DNA of 64,000 bases, taken from the NCBI GenBank assembly GCA_963763205.1, contig CAVXNQ010000022.1:310001-374000 (forward strand), in the 5' to 3' direction. Shown here piece by piece: positions 39,177 through 48,816 of the stretch; position 1 is the first letter of the stretch; each line of letters starts with the position of its first letter. Origin of the DNA: DDH964 sp963763205. GTDB taxonomy: Bacteria > Desulfobacterota > Desulfuromonadia > Desulfuromonadales > DDH964. The position numbers were made by a program, and so were the translations under genes. Under the pieces are notes generated by a model that made no database searches, was not told where the DNA came from, and saw only the letters and a program-made list of their open reading frames with translations.

Positions 39177-41386
39177 GTGAATATTTTTGCCAAACTCACC
39201 AGCGCTTTTGCCGTCGTGGCGGCCATTTGCGCCCTGGTGGGCATTGTCGGCTGGTACGGCATCACCAGCACTGCGGAAAGCCTCTTCAACGTTGGCAATG
39301 TCAGGCTACCGGGGATCCAGGGCCTCGGCATGGTCATGGAGGGGATGAACGGTGTCAGTTCCAGCGAACGGACCATCATCAACCCGGCCATATCGGTGAG
39401 CGACCGGGAAATGCAGATTGCCGAGATGAAAGAGTTCCAGAAGCAGCTGCAGCAGGGGCTAGAGGCCTACGCCCCCCTGCCCAAGGACGGCAAGGAAAAG
39501 GAACTCTGGGAGCAGGCTCAGCCGCTGCTGGAAAACTGGAAGAGTGATAACGCCACCCTGGTGGAACTGGCCGGCTCGGTCAAGCTCGACGACATCGGAT
39601 TTTGCAGGGGATTCTTTTCGCCCGCCAGATCGATCACCTGAAATGGCTGCAGAATCTGGAATATGCCGTGACCTCCCACCGACAGTTCACTGGCCAGCTC
39701 GATCCCCAGCAGTGCGAACTGGGCAATTGGCTCCATTCGTTTCAGACCAACGAACCCGAATTCGCGGCGGTTCTCGGCGAATTCGCCGGCCCCCATGCCA
39801 AACTCCACGCTCTTGGCGCCAGGGTCAATGCCCTTTTGGCCAAAGGGGATTTTCACGGCGCCCGCGTGCTCTATGAAAATGATGTCCAAACCGCGGCCGC
39901 GGCGGTCAACAAGGTTTTCGAAGAGGCCCAGGCCTATGTCAGCAACGAAATCGGCAATCTTGACGTGGCCACGCAGGTTGCCTTCGGTAGCGAAAAGAAG
40001 GCCTACGACGAACTGAGCGGGGTGCTCGATCAACTCTACGATCTGAACCGCTCCCAGGCTGATTCCAACAGCGCGCAGGCACAATCTGACGCGACCAGAA
40101 GCAAGCTCCTGGCCCTCGTCGCCGTGGTGATCGGGGTCATCAGCGCCCTGGTCTTCGGAGTCTTCATCTCCAGGAGCATTTCCCTGCCGATCGGCAGCGG
40201 CGTCCGGCTGGCCGAGGAGATCGCCAAGGGTGATTTCAAGACGCGACTCAAGCTCGACCGCCACGATGAGATCGGTCAGTTGGGCAAAGCCCTGGACACC
40301 ATGGCCGACAGTCTGCAGGGGATGGCCGATCTGACCGAGGAGATCTCCAGGGGGAACTTGAAGGTCGACGTCAAGCTGGCTTCAGAGAAGGACCAGTTGG
40401 GCAGGGCGCTGCAGAACATGACCGTGATTCTCAATAACGTGCTCGGTCAGGTCAAGACGTCCTCCACCCATGTCGCCTCGGGCAGCCAGGCGATGAGCGC
40501 CGCCTCCGAAGAGATGTCGCAGGGCGCCTCGGAACAGGCGGCGGCGGCTGAGGAGGCTTCCTCCAGCATCGAGCAAATGACGGCCAACATTCGGCAGAAT
40601 GCCGATAATGCCCTGCGGACCGAGAAAATCGCCATCAGGGCCGCAACAGATGCCCGCGAGGGGGGGGTGGCGGTGGCCGATACCGTAGCGGCCATGAAGC
40701 AGATCGCCAGCAAGATCACTATTATCGAGGAGATAGCCCGGCAGACCAACCTGCTGGCCCTCAACGCCGCGATCGAGGCGGCCCGGGCCGGCGAGCACGG
40801 CCGCGGCTTCGCCGTGGTCGCGGCCGAGGTGCGCAAACTGGCTGAACGCAGCCAGGTGGCGGCCGGCGAGATCAGTAAGCTCTCCGTCTCCAGCGTCGAT
40901 GTCGCCGAAAAGGCCGGTAGCCTGCTCGGCGTGATCGTTCCGAATATCCAAAAGACCGCCGAACTGGTGCAAGAGATCAGCGCCGCGAGCAAGGAGCAGG
41001 ATGCGGGCGCCGAGCAGATCAACAAGGCCATCCAGCAGCTCGACCTGGTCATCCAACAGAATGCCTCCGCCTCCGAGGAAATGGCCTCGACGGCCGAAGA
41101 ACTTTCCGGTCAGTCGGAGCAATTGCAGGAGATGATCGCATTTTTCAAGGTGGCCGAGATGAGGGGCGGCAAGCAGGGCAAGGCTCCGGCATCCGTACTG
41201 CTCGAAATGGAGGAACGACCGGCCGCAGTCACGGACGTCTCCGCAGCCGGCGAGGAAAAGTCGCAGCGGCCTTCCCCGAAGAGAGGATCGCTCGGCTCTG
41301 GCAAGGAGATTTCGCCAAGCGTTGCCGTTTTGAGGGTGGAGGGGATGCGAGGCGACGGGTTGGCGGAAGAATTCGAAAGAGTCTAG
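39177..41386 (+). CDS. Methyl-accepting chemotaxis protein with CZB-like periplasmic segment (one frame break)
   Basis: About 736 aa. GTG start after AAGGAG. First membrane segment at about 5-25, second near 315-335. The periplasmic part holds a CZB-like zinc-binding pattern: DHLKW, then QCELGNWL, then PHAKLH, matching the His...Cys-x2-Gly-x-Trp...His signature. HAMP and the conserved signalling tip follow; the tail ends DGLAEEFERV. A frame slip (net -1) lies near 39600, where DDIGF should continue LQGILFARQIDHLKW, probably a T missing from a T-run. Directly upstream of a PhnD-like binding protein. Confidence 0.88.
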
Positions 41387-41480
41387 CCCTGCTCTTGCCG
41401 AGGCAGTAGCCGCGGGGTGGTCTTCCCTGCCATTTCTTCAAGCAAGGGCATCCGTTCAAGAACGTAAAAAGGAGATTGAA

Positions 41481-42281
41481 ATGAAGAAAATTGTGGTTTT
41501 TTTGCTAGCGGCAACGATGGTCTTCGGCCTGGTTTCAAATGCTTTTTCCGTGGAAATCCTGACCTGCTGGTTCCCCCCTGACTGGCAGGCCAAGACCGAG
41601 AATGCCAAGATCATTGCCAAGGCACTGGGCGAGTCCGGGGTCATCGTTCGTCCCAGGATTGCCAGAGACTATCCGGAAATCTTGGCTGCCTTTGCCTCCC
41701 CCAAGCCCAACCTGGTCTATGTCGGCTCCTTCGTGCAGGCGGTCATCAGGGCCAGAAATCTCGGCACCCCCCTGGTGCAGGCGGTCAACGGCAAGCAGTT
41801 CTATTCGGGCATCCTGGTCTATCCCAAGGGGGAAAACCCCCAGGAGATTCTGAAACAGTTCCCGGCGCAGATCGCTTATGCGGCCGCGGCCTCTTCGGGT
41901 GAATCGTCGGCCAAGGCAGTTACCGGCGGCAAGGCGGCGCTCAGGGTCGGCAGCCATGCGGAGGCATGCCGGGCCATCGAAGCGGGCAAGGCCAAGGCCG
42001 CCTGCGTCAAGAACTGGTGGTGGGAGGCCAACAAACCGAGCTATCCTGGCCTCGACAGCTACGAAATCCCGGGAATTTCCCTCACCAGAAATCCCGACAA
42101 CGTATTGACCGCCTCCAAGGCCGTTTCCCCCGCGACGATGGCCAAGCTCTCCAAGGCGGCCATGGCCCACAAAGAGGTTTTCGGTGCTTCGGAGATGGTC
42201 CCCTTCGACAGCTCGAAGCTAGATTTCTCCCTAGAGCTCATGCGCAAGGGGAACATCGATCCGCTCAACTACAATTGGTAA
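41481..42281 (+). CDS. PhnD/PhnD-like periplasmic phosphonate-type binding protein
   Basis: 266 aa, intact. Signal peptide of about 22 residues (MKKIVVFLLAATMVFGLVSNAFS), then a PhnD-like fold (FPPDWQAKTENAKIIAKAL, PNLVYVGSFVQAVIRARNL, HAEACRAIEAGKAKAACVKNWWW). The family binds phosphonates, phosphite and other oxyanions for ABC transporters, but no transporter genes are here. Lying between a receptor and cheW, it is more likely to present a ligand to one of the receptors. Start follows AAAAAGGAG. Confidence 0.78.
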   Translation: MKKIVVFLLAATMVFGLVSNAFSVEILTCWFPPDWQAKTENAKIIAKALGESGVIVRPRIARDYPEILAAFASPKPNLVYVGSFVQAVIRARNLGTPLVQAVNGKQFYSGILVYPKGENPQEILKQFPAQIAYAAAASSGESSAKAVTGGKAALRVGSHAEACRAIEAGKAKAACVKNWWWEANKPSYPGLDSYEIPGISLTRNPDNVLTASKAVSPATMAKLSKAAMAHKEVFGASEMVPFDSSKLDFSLELMRKGNIDPLNYNW

Positions 42282-42362
42282 TCTCCGGTACGGCCCGGCG
42301 CTGCCCATGCGGCGCCTGGCCGCCGCCCCCCTTTGCAACAACCGCCTGCTGAAGGAGCGGCT

Positions 42363-42863
42363 ATGTCCGCCAACGAGACGAGCAGCCTGCAGTACCTGAC
42401 CTTCACCCTGGGCGACGAGGTCTTCGCCGTCGACGTCACCAAGGCCCGGGAGGTGCTCGACTTCACCACCGTGACGCGGGTGCCGCAGACCCCCCGCTTC
42501 ATGCTCGGGGTGATCAATCTGCGCAGCAGCGTGGTGCCGGTCATCGACCTGCGCCTGAAGTTCGGCATGGAAGCCACCGGGCGGACGGTCAACACCTGCA
42601 TCATCGTCATGGATATCGTCGTCGACGGCGAGGTGATCACCGTCGGCGCGCTGGTCGACTCGGTGCGCGAGGTGCTGGAGATCGGCAGCGACGGGATCGA
42701 GCCGCCGCCGCGCATCGGGACCCGGCTGAAGACCGAGTTCCTCAAGGGGATGGCCGGTTTCGACGACCATTTCGTAATGATTCTCGACATCGACCGGGTC
42801 TTTTCCGCCGATGAGCTGGCGCTGATCCAGGCCGCCGGCGAAGAGCCAGCGGCGGTTGGGTAG
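42363..42863 (+). CDS. cheW: Chemotaxis coupling protein CheW, copy 2
   Basis: 166 aa. Starts MSANETSSLQYLTFTL; otherwise essentially the same protein as copy 1. From about 42384 to 42830 the DNA matches 38590-39036 with only a handful of substitutions (e.g. AAGGCCCGG for AAGGCGCGG). Such near-identity between genes 3.8 kb apart points to recent duplication or gene conversion. Followed 4 bases later by cheR. Confidence 0.96.
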   Translation: MSANETSSLQYLTFTLGDEVFAVDVTKAREVLDFTTVTRVPQTPRFMLGVINLRSSVVPVIDLRLKFGMEATGRTVNTCIIVMDIVVDGEVITVGALVDSVREVLEIGSDGIEPPPRIGTRLKTEFLKGMAGFDDHFVMILDIDRVFSADELALIQAAGEEPAAVG

Positions 42864-42867
42864 GGCG

Positions 42868-43758
42868 ATGAAGTCGGGCGGGGGAGAGGCGGTCGTCGAA
42901 TGGATCGCGGAGCGCAAACGGATGAAGACCTTTTCCGATCGCGACTTCGAACGCTTCAGCCGGATGATCTACGCCAAGTGCGGGATTCACCTGAAGCCGC
43001 ACAAGAAGAACATGCTCGAGGCGCGGCTGCGCAAACGGCTGCGCCGGCTCGGCATCGAAACCTTTGCCGAATATGCCGATTTCGTCTTCAGCGACGAGGG
43101 ACATGCCGTCGAACTGGTGCCGCTGATCGACGAGGTGACGACCAACAAGACCGACTTCTTCCGCGAGAAGACCCACTTCGACTTCCTGCTCGGCGGCGGC
43201 ATCGAGGATCTGACCCAGCGCTACGGAGCCGGCACCGACCGGCCGCTGCGGGTCTGGAGCGCCGGCTGTTCCAGCGGTGAAGAACCCTACACCCTGGCCA
43301 TGACCCTCAGCGAGCACCGGGAACGGGTGGGCGGGGAGTACGAGTTTTCGATCCTGGCCACCGACATCTCCACCCGCGTCCTCGAGCGCGCCCGCCTCGG
43401 CATCTATCCTGAAGAGAAGATCGAGCCGGTTGCCGAGCCCTTGCGTCGCAAATACCTGCTGCGCAGCAAGGACCGCGAACGGGGCCAGGTACGGATCGCC
43501 CCGACGCTGCGTGCCCGGGTCCGTTTCCAGCGCCTGAACTTCATGGACGAGGATTGGGGGCTGCGTGAAGCCTTCGATCTCCTTTTCTGCCGCAACGTGC
43601 TGATCTATTTCGACCGGGCCACTCAACTGGCCTTGCTGCAGCGCTTCTGCCGGCAGTTGCCGCCCGGACGGCTGCTCTTCCTCGGCCACAGCGAAAGCCT
43701 GCACGGTCTCGGCCTCCCCCTGGTCCAGTTGGCGCCCTCGATCTATCGCCGCGTCTGA
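42868..43758 (+). CDS. cheR: Chemotaxis protein methyltransferase CheR
   Basis: 296 aa. N-terminal helical domain (FERFSRMIYAKCGIHLKPHKKNMLEARL), then the SAM-binding domain with VTTNKTDFFRE, WSAGCSSGEEPYTLAM, ILATDISTRVLERA, FDLLFCRNVLIYFD and LFLGHSESLHG. Methylates receptor glutamates using S-adenosylmethionine. ATG at 42868 chosen over an in-frame TTG at 42856 inside the cheW end. Intact. Confidence 0.95.
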   Translation: MKSGGGEAVVEWIAERKRMKTFSDRDFERFSRMIYAKCGIHLKPHKKNMLEARLRKRLRRLGIETFAEYADFVFSDEGHAVELVPLIDEVTTNKTDFFREKTHFDFLLGGGIEDLTQRYGAGTDRPLRVWSAGCSSGEEPYTLAMTLSEHRERVGGEYEFSILATDISTRVLERARLGIYPEEKIEPVAEPLRRKYLLRSKDRERGQVRIAPTLRARVRFQRLNFMDEDWGLREAFDLLFCRNVLIYFDRATQLALLQRFCRQLPPGRLLFLGHSESLHGLGLPLVQLAPSIYRRV

Positions 43759-43767
43759 GAGGGCTTC

Positions 43768-44877
43768 GTGCCGGATAACCTGTTGCTGACGGCGAATAAA
43801 GCAGTCACACCGCGGATCAAGGTCCTGATCGTCGACGATTCGGCGGTGGTCAGGCAAACCCTGAGCGAGATTCTCGCCTCCGACCCGCAATTGGAGGTCC
43901 TTGGGACCGCCGCCGATCCTTATCTGGCGGCGGAAAAGATCCGCCGGGAGGTTCCCGATGTCATTACCCTCGACATCGAGATGCCGCGCATGGACGGCCT
44001 GACCTTCCTGCAAAAGCTCATGAGTCAGCACCCGATTCCCGTGGTGATCTGCTCCAGCCTGACGGAAAAGGGAGCGGAGGCGACCCTGCGGGCGCTGCAA
44101 TACGGCGCGGTGGAGATCATCAACAAACCGCGGCTCGGCGCCCGCCAGTTCCTGGAGGAGTCGCGGGTGCTGCTCTGCGATGCGGTCAAGGCGGCGGCCG
44201 CGGCCCGGCTGCGCCCCCTCTCCGCCCTGCAGCGGCAGGTCCAGCCGAAGCTGACCGCCGACGCCGTCCTCTCCGGGGGCACCCCGCGCGCTGTGCTCAA
44301 GACCACCGAGAAGGTCGTCGCCATCGGCGCTTCCACCGGCGGCACCGAGGCGTTGCGGGTGATCCTCGAGGCGCTCCCCCACGATGCGCCCGGCATGGTC
44401 ATCGTCCAGCACATGCCGCAGCACTTCACCGCCGCCTTCGCGCGCCGCCTCGACGGGCTCTGCCGGGTGGAGGTCAAGGAGGCGGCCGACGGCGACAGCG
44501 TCATCCCCGGCCGCGTCCTGATCGCCCCGGGGAACCGGCACCTGCTGCTCAAGCGCAGCGGTGCCCGCTATTACGTGGAGATCAAGGACGGGCCGCTGGT
44601 CCGCCGCCATCGCCCCTCCGTCGACGTGCTGTTCCGTTCCGCGGCCCGCTATGCCGGCGCCAACGCCGTCGGCATATTGCTCACCGGCATGGGCGACGAC
44701 GGTGCCAGCGGTCTGCTCGAGATGAGGCTGGCCGGGGCGCGCACCCTGGCCCAGGACGAGGCGACCAGCATCGTCTTCGGGATGCCGGCTGAGGCGATAA
44801 AGCTCGGCGCTGCCGAGCGGGTCCTGCCGCTTCCCGAGATCGCCGGTGCCCTGATGAAAATTTACCGTGACAAGTAA
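43768..44877 (+). CDS. cheB: Chemotaxis protein-glutamate methylesterase CheB
   Basis: 369 aa, GTG start. Receiver domain with Asp69 (TLDIEMPRMDG), then the methylesterase domain with catalytic Ser in AIGASTGGTEAL, His in QHMPQHFT and Asp in LTGMGDDGASGL. Removes methyl groups from, or deamidates, receptor glutamines. Its end overlaps the next gene start by 11 bases. Intact. Confidence 0.95.
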   Translation: MPDNLLLTANKAVTPRIKVLIVDDSAVVRQTLSEILASDPQLEVLGTAADPYLAAEKIRREVPDVITLDIEMPRMDGLTFLQKLMSQHPIPVVICSSLTEKGAEATLRALQYGAVEIINKPRLGARQFLEESRVLLCDAVKAAAAARLRPLSALQRQVQPKLTADAVLSGGTPRAVLKTTEKVVAIGASTGGTEALRVILEALPHDAPGMVIVQHMPQHFTAAFARRLDGLCRVEVKEAADGDSVIPGRVLIAPGNRHLLLKRSGARYYVEIKDGPLVRRHRPSVDVLFRSAARYAGANAVGILLTGMGDDGASGLLEMRLAGARTLAQDEATSIVFGMPAEAIKLGAAERVLPLPEIAGALMKIYRDK

Positions 44878-45784
44878 AACTCCCACCATCCCACTGGGGG
44901 CTGCCATGAAACAATGGACCGACGAGGAACTGGTCAATGCCCTGCGCCAGCGCCTCGAAACCGACCGTCGGGCCTTCAACGACCTGGCCGTAGTGACCCG
45001 CAAGCTCGAAGAGGTCAATCGCCGGCTCCAAGAGTCGGAGGCGCTGAAGAGCCATTTCCTCTCCAATATCCGTAACGAGATTACCAACCCCCTGACCTCG
45101 ATCATCGGCCTGGCGGGGACTCTCGCCTCAGGACGATCCACGGAGCGAGCCGCCGAATTCGCCGAGATGATCTATGCCGAAGCCGACGGCCTCGATGCCC
45201 AACTGCAGAACATCTTCATGGCCGCGGAACTCGAATCGGGCGCTACTGTCCCCGAATGGGCCCAGGTCGACGTCGCCGGAGTGCTGGGGAGCCTCTGCGA
45301 CCGTATCGACTATCGCTGCCGGGAGAAAAGGATAACGATTCTCCGCCAGCTGGAAGGCGATCTCCAGTTCATCAGCGATCAGCAGAAACTGTCGTTGATC
45401 GTCGGCAACCTGCTGGCCAACGCGGTGGAATTCAGCCCGCCCGGCGCCACCGTCAATCTTCTTGCCGAAGTCGATGGGGAGGACCTGCGGATCCTGGTGA
45501 TCGATGCCGGACCTGGGCTCGATACCGCGCATCAGGAGCGGGTCTTCGACCGCTTCTGTCAGCTCGACCGGGGGACGACCAAGGGTCACCGCGGCCATGG
45601 CCTGGGGTTGAGCATTGCCCGCAGCCTGGCTCAGTTGCTCGGCGGCAGCCTGACCCTCGAGAGTGCTCGCGGCGAGGGTTGCCTGCTGACCTTGACCCTG
45701 CCGGCCCCGGCGGTCGGGAACATGCCCGCCGAACGGGGAACTGCCGGCAACCTGTTCTTGTTCGATGAGCCGGAAACCTTCTGA
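44867..45784 (+). CDS. Histidine-kinase-like ATPase lacking the phospho-acceptor His
   Basis: 305 aa. GTG start inside the cheB end; an in-frame ATG lies at 44906. A coiled coil (about 40-62) leads into a HisKA-like helix, SHFLSNIRNEITNPL, where the canonical His-Glu is Asn70-Glu. The HATPase domain is intact: N box NLLANAVEFS, VIDAGPGLD, GHGLGLSIA. It should bind ATP but cannot autophosphorylate on the usual residue. It may phosphorylate another protein or act as an ATP-binding structural partner. Sits between cheB and cheD. No membrane segment. Confidence 0.8.
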   Translation: MTSKTPTIPLGAAMKQWTDEELVNALRQRLETDRRAFNDLAVVTRKLEEVNRRLQESEALKSHFLSNIRNEITNPLTSIIGLAGTLASGRSTERAAEFAEMIYAEADGLDAQLQNIFMAAELESGATVPEWAQVDVAGVLGSLCDRIDYRCREKRITILRQLEGDLQFISDQQKLSLIVGNLLANAVEFSPPGATVNLLAEVDGEDLRILVIDAGPGLDTAHQERVFDRFCQLDRGTTKGHRGHGLGLSIARSLAQLLGGSLTLESARGEGCLLTLTLPAPAVGNMPAERGTAGNLFLFDEPETF

Positions 45785-46297
45785 GTGCCTGGGGCTGGCG
45801 ACGGGGTCAGTGGGGGGCTCGTGGAGCCGAAAAGCCATTATCTCTATCCCGGGGCGCTCTTCGTTCATCCCGAGCCGCACCTGGTGACCACGGTCCTTGG
45901 CTCCTGCGTTGCGGTCTGCCTCTGGGAGCCGCAGCTGGCCTGCGGCGGCATCAACCATTTCCTGCTTCCGCTGTGGAACGGTGAGGGCCTGCCGACCCCG
46001 CGTTACGGCAACGTGGCGATCCCTCTGCTGGTCGAACAACTGACCGCATTGGGCGCCCGCCGGGAACGGCTGCAGGCCAAGCTTTTCGGCGGGGCTTCGA
46101 TGTGGCAGGGGAGCGAGGGGCTGCTCGCCGTGGGGGAGCGAAACATCGCCCTGGCCCGCACCCAACTCGGGGAATTGCATGTTCCGATCCTCGCAGCCGA
46201 TGTCGGCGGGGCGATGGGACGCAAGCTCGTTTTCAACAGCGGCACGGGTGAGGTGCTGCTGCGGCGCAACCGCAATCAGGCACGGCCGGCGGACTGA
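45785..46297 (+). CDS. cheD: Chemoreceptor glutamine deamidase CheD
   Basis: 170 aa. GTG directly after the previous stop. Catalytic Cys41 (TTVLGSCVAVCLW) and His58 (GGINHFLLP) are in place, with AKLFGGASMW and ERNIALARTQL further on. CheD deamidates receptor glutamines and in some species interacts with CheC or CheX-type phosphatases, none of which are encoded here. Intact. Confidence 0.93.
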   Translation: MPGAGDGVSGGLVEPKSHYLYPGALFVHPEPHLVTTVLGSCVAVCLWEPQLACGGINHFLLPLWNGEGLPTPRYGNVAIPLLVEQLTALGARRERLQAKLFGGASMWQGSEGLLAVGERNIALARTQLGELHVPILAADVGGAMGRKLVFNSGTGEVLLRRNRNQARPAD

Positions 46298-46334
46298 GCC
46301 CGGGCCACTCATTGCCGATCGCGCAGGGGAGCAG

Positions 46335-48456
46335 ATGAGCCAAGCGAAGAGCAATACCTGGTACATGAAGTACTACTTTTCCAGTCTCGTCCTGTTGTGG
46401 AGCCTGGCGGTGGTCGGTACTTATTACCTGCAGATTCAGGAAGAGGATCAGCAGACCCTGGCCGCCGCCCGGATCGAGGCTGCTGCCCTCTATCAGCGCG
46501 ACAGTCTCTATCTCCAGTGGAGTTCCCACCAGGGCGGGGTTTACGTGCCGCTTTCCGCTGAGAATCAGCCCCTCCCCGGACTCGACAGCCTGCCCGACCG
46601 GGCGGCGCGTACCGCGTCCGGGACGCCGCTGACCCTGATCAATCCCGCCGCCCTGGTCCGTGCGATTTATCGACTTTCCGCCGAACGCGACGGCAGCGGC
46701 GGCCACGTCACCAGCACCCGGCCGCTCAATCCGGAAAATGCCCCCGATGCCTGGGAAGCCAAGGCCCTGGAGGCGCTGCGCCAGGGTGCCGCCGAGGTCA
46801 CCACGGTGGTACGGCACCAGGGGTCGGATTTCCTGTGGCTGATGCGCCCCCTGACCCTAGGGCCGAGCTGTCAAAAGTGCCACCCCGCCACAAGCGGCGG
46901 GGGGCCGGCTCTCCAGGCCGGGCTCAGCCTCAGCGTCCCCTTGGCGCCGCTGCGCGCCGCCGTGGTCACCCACAAGGAGGCGGTGGGCACGCGCTTCCTG
47001 ATCCTCTGGATCGAGGGGCTGGCCGCCCTCGCTCTCGGCTATGTCATTCTGAATCGCCAGATGCGGTTGACGTTCCACAGCGAGGAGCGCCGCAGCGTGG
47101 CCGAAGAGTCGGTCAATTTCCTCATCTCCCACGACTCCCTCACCAAGCTGCCCAACCGCCAGTTGTTCGACGACCGGGTCCAGCTCGCCCTGGCGCATGC
47201 CGCGCGCCTGGAGCAGAAGGTCGCCGTCATCCAGTTCGGCCTCGACAACTTCAAGCAGATTAACGGCAGTTTCGGCCACTCCGTCGGGGACAGCCTGCTG
47301 CAGGACGTCTCCCAGCGGCTGACCGCCTGCCTGCGCCCCGACGATTCGGTGGCCCGTCTCGGCGACGACCGCTTCCTGTTTCTCCTGCCCGGGCTGCGCT
47401 GCGCCGAAGACGCCGCCATGGTCCTGGAGAAGGCCAGGCGCAGTCTCGACCAGGCACTGGAGATAAACGGCCGGGAAATTTTCATTTCGGCGAGTGCGGG
47501 GATCGCACTCTTCCCCGAAGACGGCGGAGGACAGCGCGTCCCTGATTCGCAACGCCGAGTCGGCCCTGAACCGGGCCAAGGACGTGGGCCGCAGCACCTT
47601 CCAGTATTACACGCCGGCCATGAATGCCCGTGCTGTCGAGCAGGTGGCCCTCGATTCGGGGTTGCGGCGCGCCCTGCAGCTCGAGCAGCTGGAGGTCTAC
47701 TACCAGCCCCAGGTCGACGCCGCCAGCGGCCGGGTCATCGGCGCCGAAGCGTTGCTGCGCTGGCATCATCCGGAGCTGGGCATGGTCTCACCCCTCGACT
47801 TCATCCCGATGGCCGAGGACAGCGGGATGATTCTCGCCATCGGCAGCTGGGTCCTGGAAACGGCCTGCCGGCAGGCCGTCCACTGGCGTCCGGCGGGCGA
47901 GCGGCCGCTGATGATGGCCGTGAACCTCTCCCCCCGCCAGTTCGAACAGCCGGACCTGGTGGAGATGATCGAGGACGTATTGGAGCGAACCGGGCTCGCC
48001 CCCCACGAACTGGAGATCGAGATCACCGAGGGGGTGCTGATCCGGAATTTCGACCGTGCCATCGAGAATCTCACCGATCTCAAGACCCGCGGCATCAAGA
48101 TCGCCATCGACGACTTCGGCACCGGCTATTCCTCCCTCTCCTACCTGATGAAATTTCCCATCGACCGGCTGAAGATCGACCGCTCCTTCATCGCCGGACT
48201 GGAAGCCGATGCCGGGAACCGGGTGATCGTCAGCTCGATTGTCGACATGACCGACCGGATGGGGATCGAACTGCTGGCCGAGGGGGTGGAGACGGCCGCC
48301 CAGAAGGAGATCCTGCTCGCCAAACGCTGTCGTTTCATGCAGGGGTACCTGTTCGGCAAGGCCATGCCCGCTGCCGAGTTCACGGCGTTTCTGTCCCGGA
48401 ATACCGCTGCCGGCGGCGCTGTCGAGGCGCCTTTTGCGGCGAACTCCCCGGGCTGA
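46335..48456 (+). CDS. Haem-binding sensor with degenerate GGDEF and EAL domains (one frame break)
   Basis: About 706 aa. Transmembrane segment near residues 15-33, a periplasmic Tll0287-like (DUF3365) sensor with a CXXCH haem c site (SCQKCHPA, about residue 178), and a second membrane segment near 220-240. The GGDEF motif is degenerate (LGDDRF for GGDEF), so cyclase activity is unlikely. The EAL domain is intact (EALLRWHH, VNLSPRQFEQ, EITEGVL, DDFGTGYSSL, EGVET), so it is a likely c-di-GMP phosphodiesterase. An extra G near 47524 breaks the frame. Last gene of the che cluster, 37 bases after cheD. Confidence 0.88.
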
Positions 48457-48519
48457 GCCGGCAGCGACCTGGCCGGGCCGGAGGTGGGGACGCCAGGACG
48501 ACCACAACCGTTCCCGGCG

Positions 48520-48651
48520 CTATCTGCCGGCCCGGGGCGTCGCCCCTTGCCGGGAAGCCCCGCTCTTTTCGCCATCAGCTTCCAGGGCAGGGGGCAACAG
48601 CTGACACACCCCCGCCGCAAAAAATCCCAGCAGCAACAACACTTCGAACAT
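48520..48651 (-). CDS. Possible small membrane protein
   Basis: 43 aa, opposite to its neighbours in the 360-base gap between the EAL gene and the ABC-F gene. ATG preceded by GGGAGGT. The N-terminal half is a hydrophobic helix (MFEVLLLLGFFAAGVCQLL), the rest polar. Good ribosome site and a single-helix profile support a real small protein, but there is no family match I know. Confidence 0.4.
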   Translation of the reverse strand: MFEVLLLLGFFAAGVCQLLPPALEADGEKSGASRQGATPRAGR

Positions 48652-48816
48652 GGCCGACCTCCCGGTTTCTCTCTTCCCGGTCAGTATCCCTCCTTCTTGT
48701 GACAGAATATGTCACTCTTCCGGGCCGGGGTCCCCCTTGGCTTTCGGCAGGCAAGGGTGTATAAGGGAGGTCGCCGCCCCGCCGGGGTGAACCTCTCCGT
48801 TTCCGGATTCCCTGCC

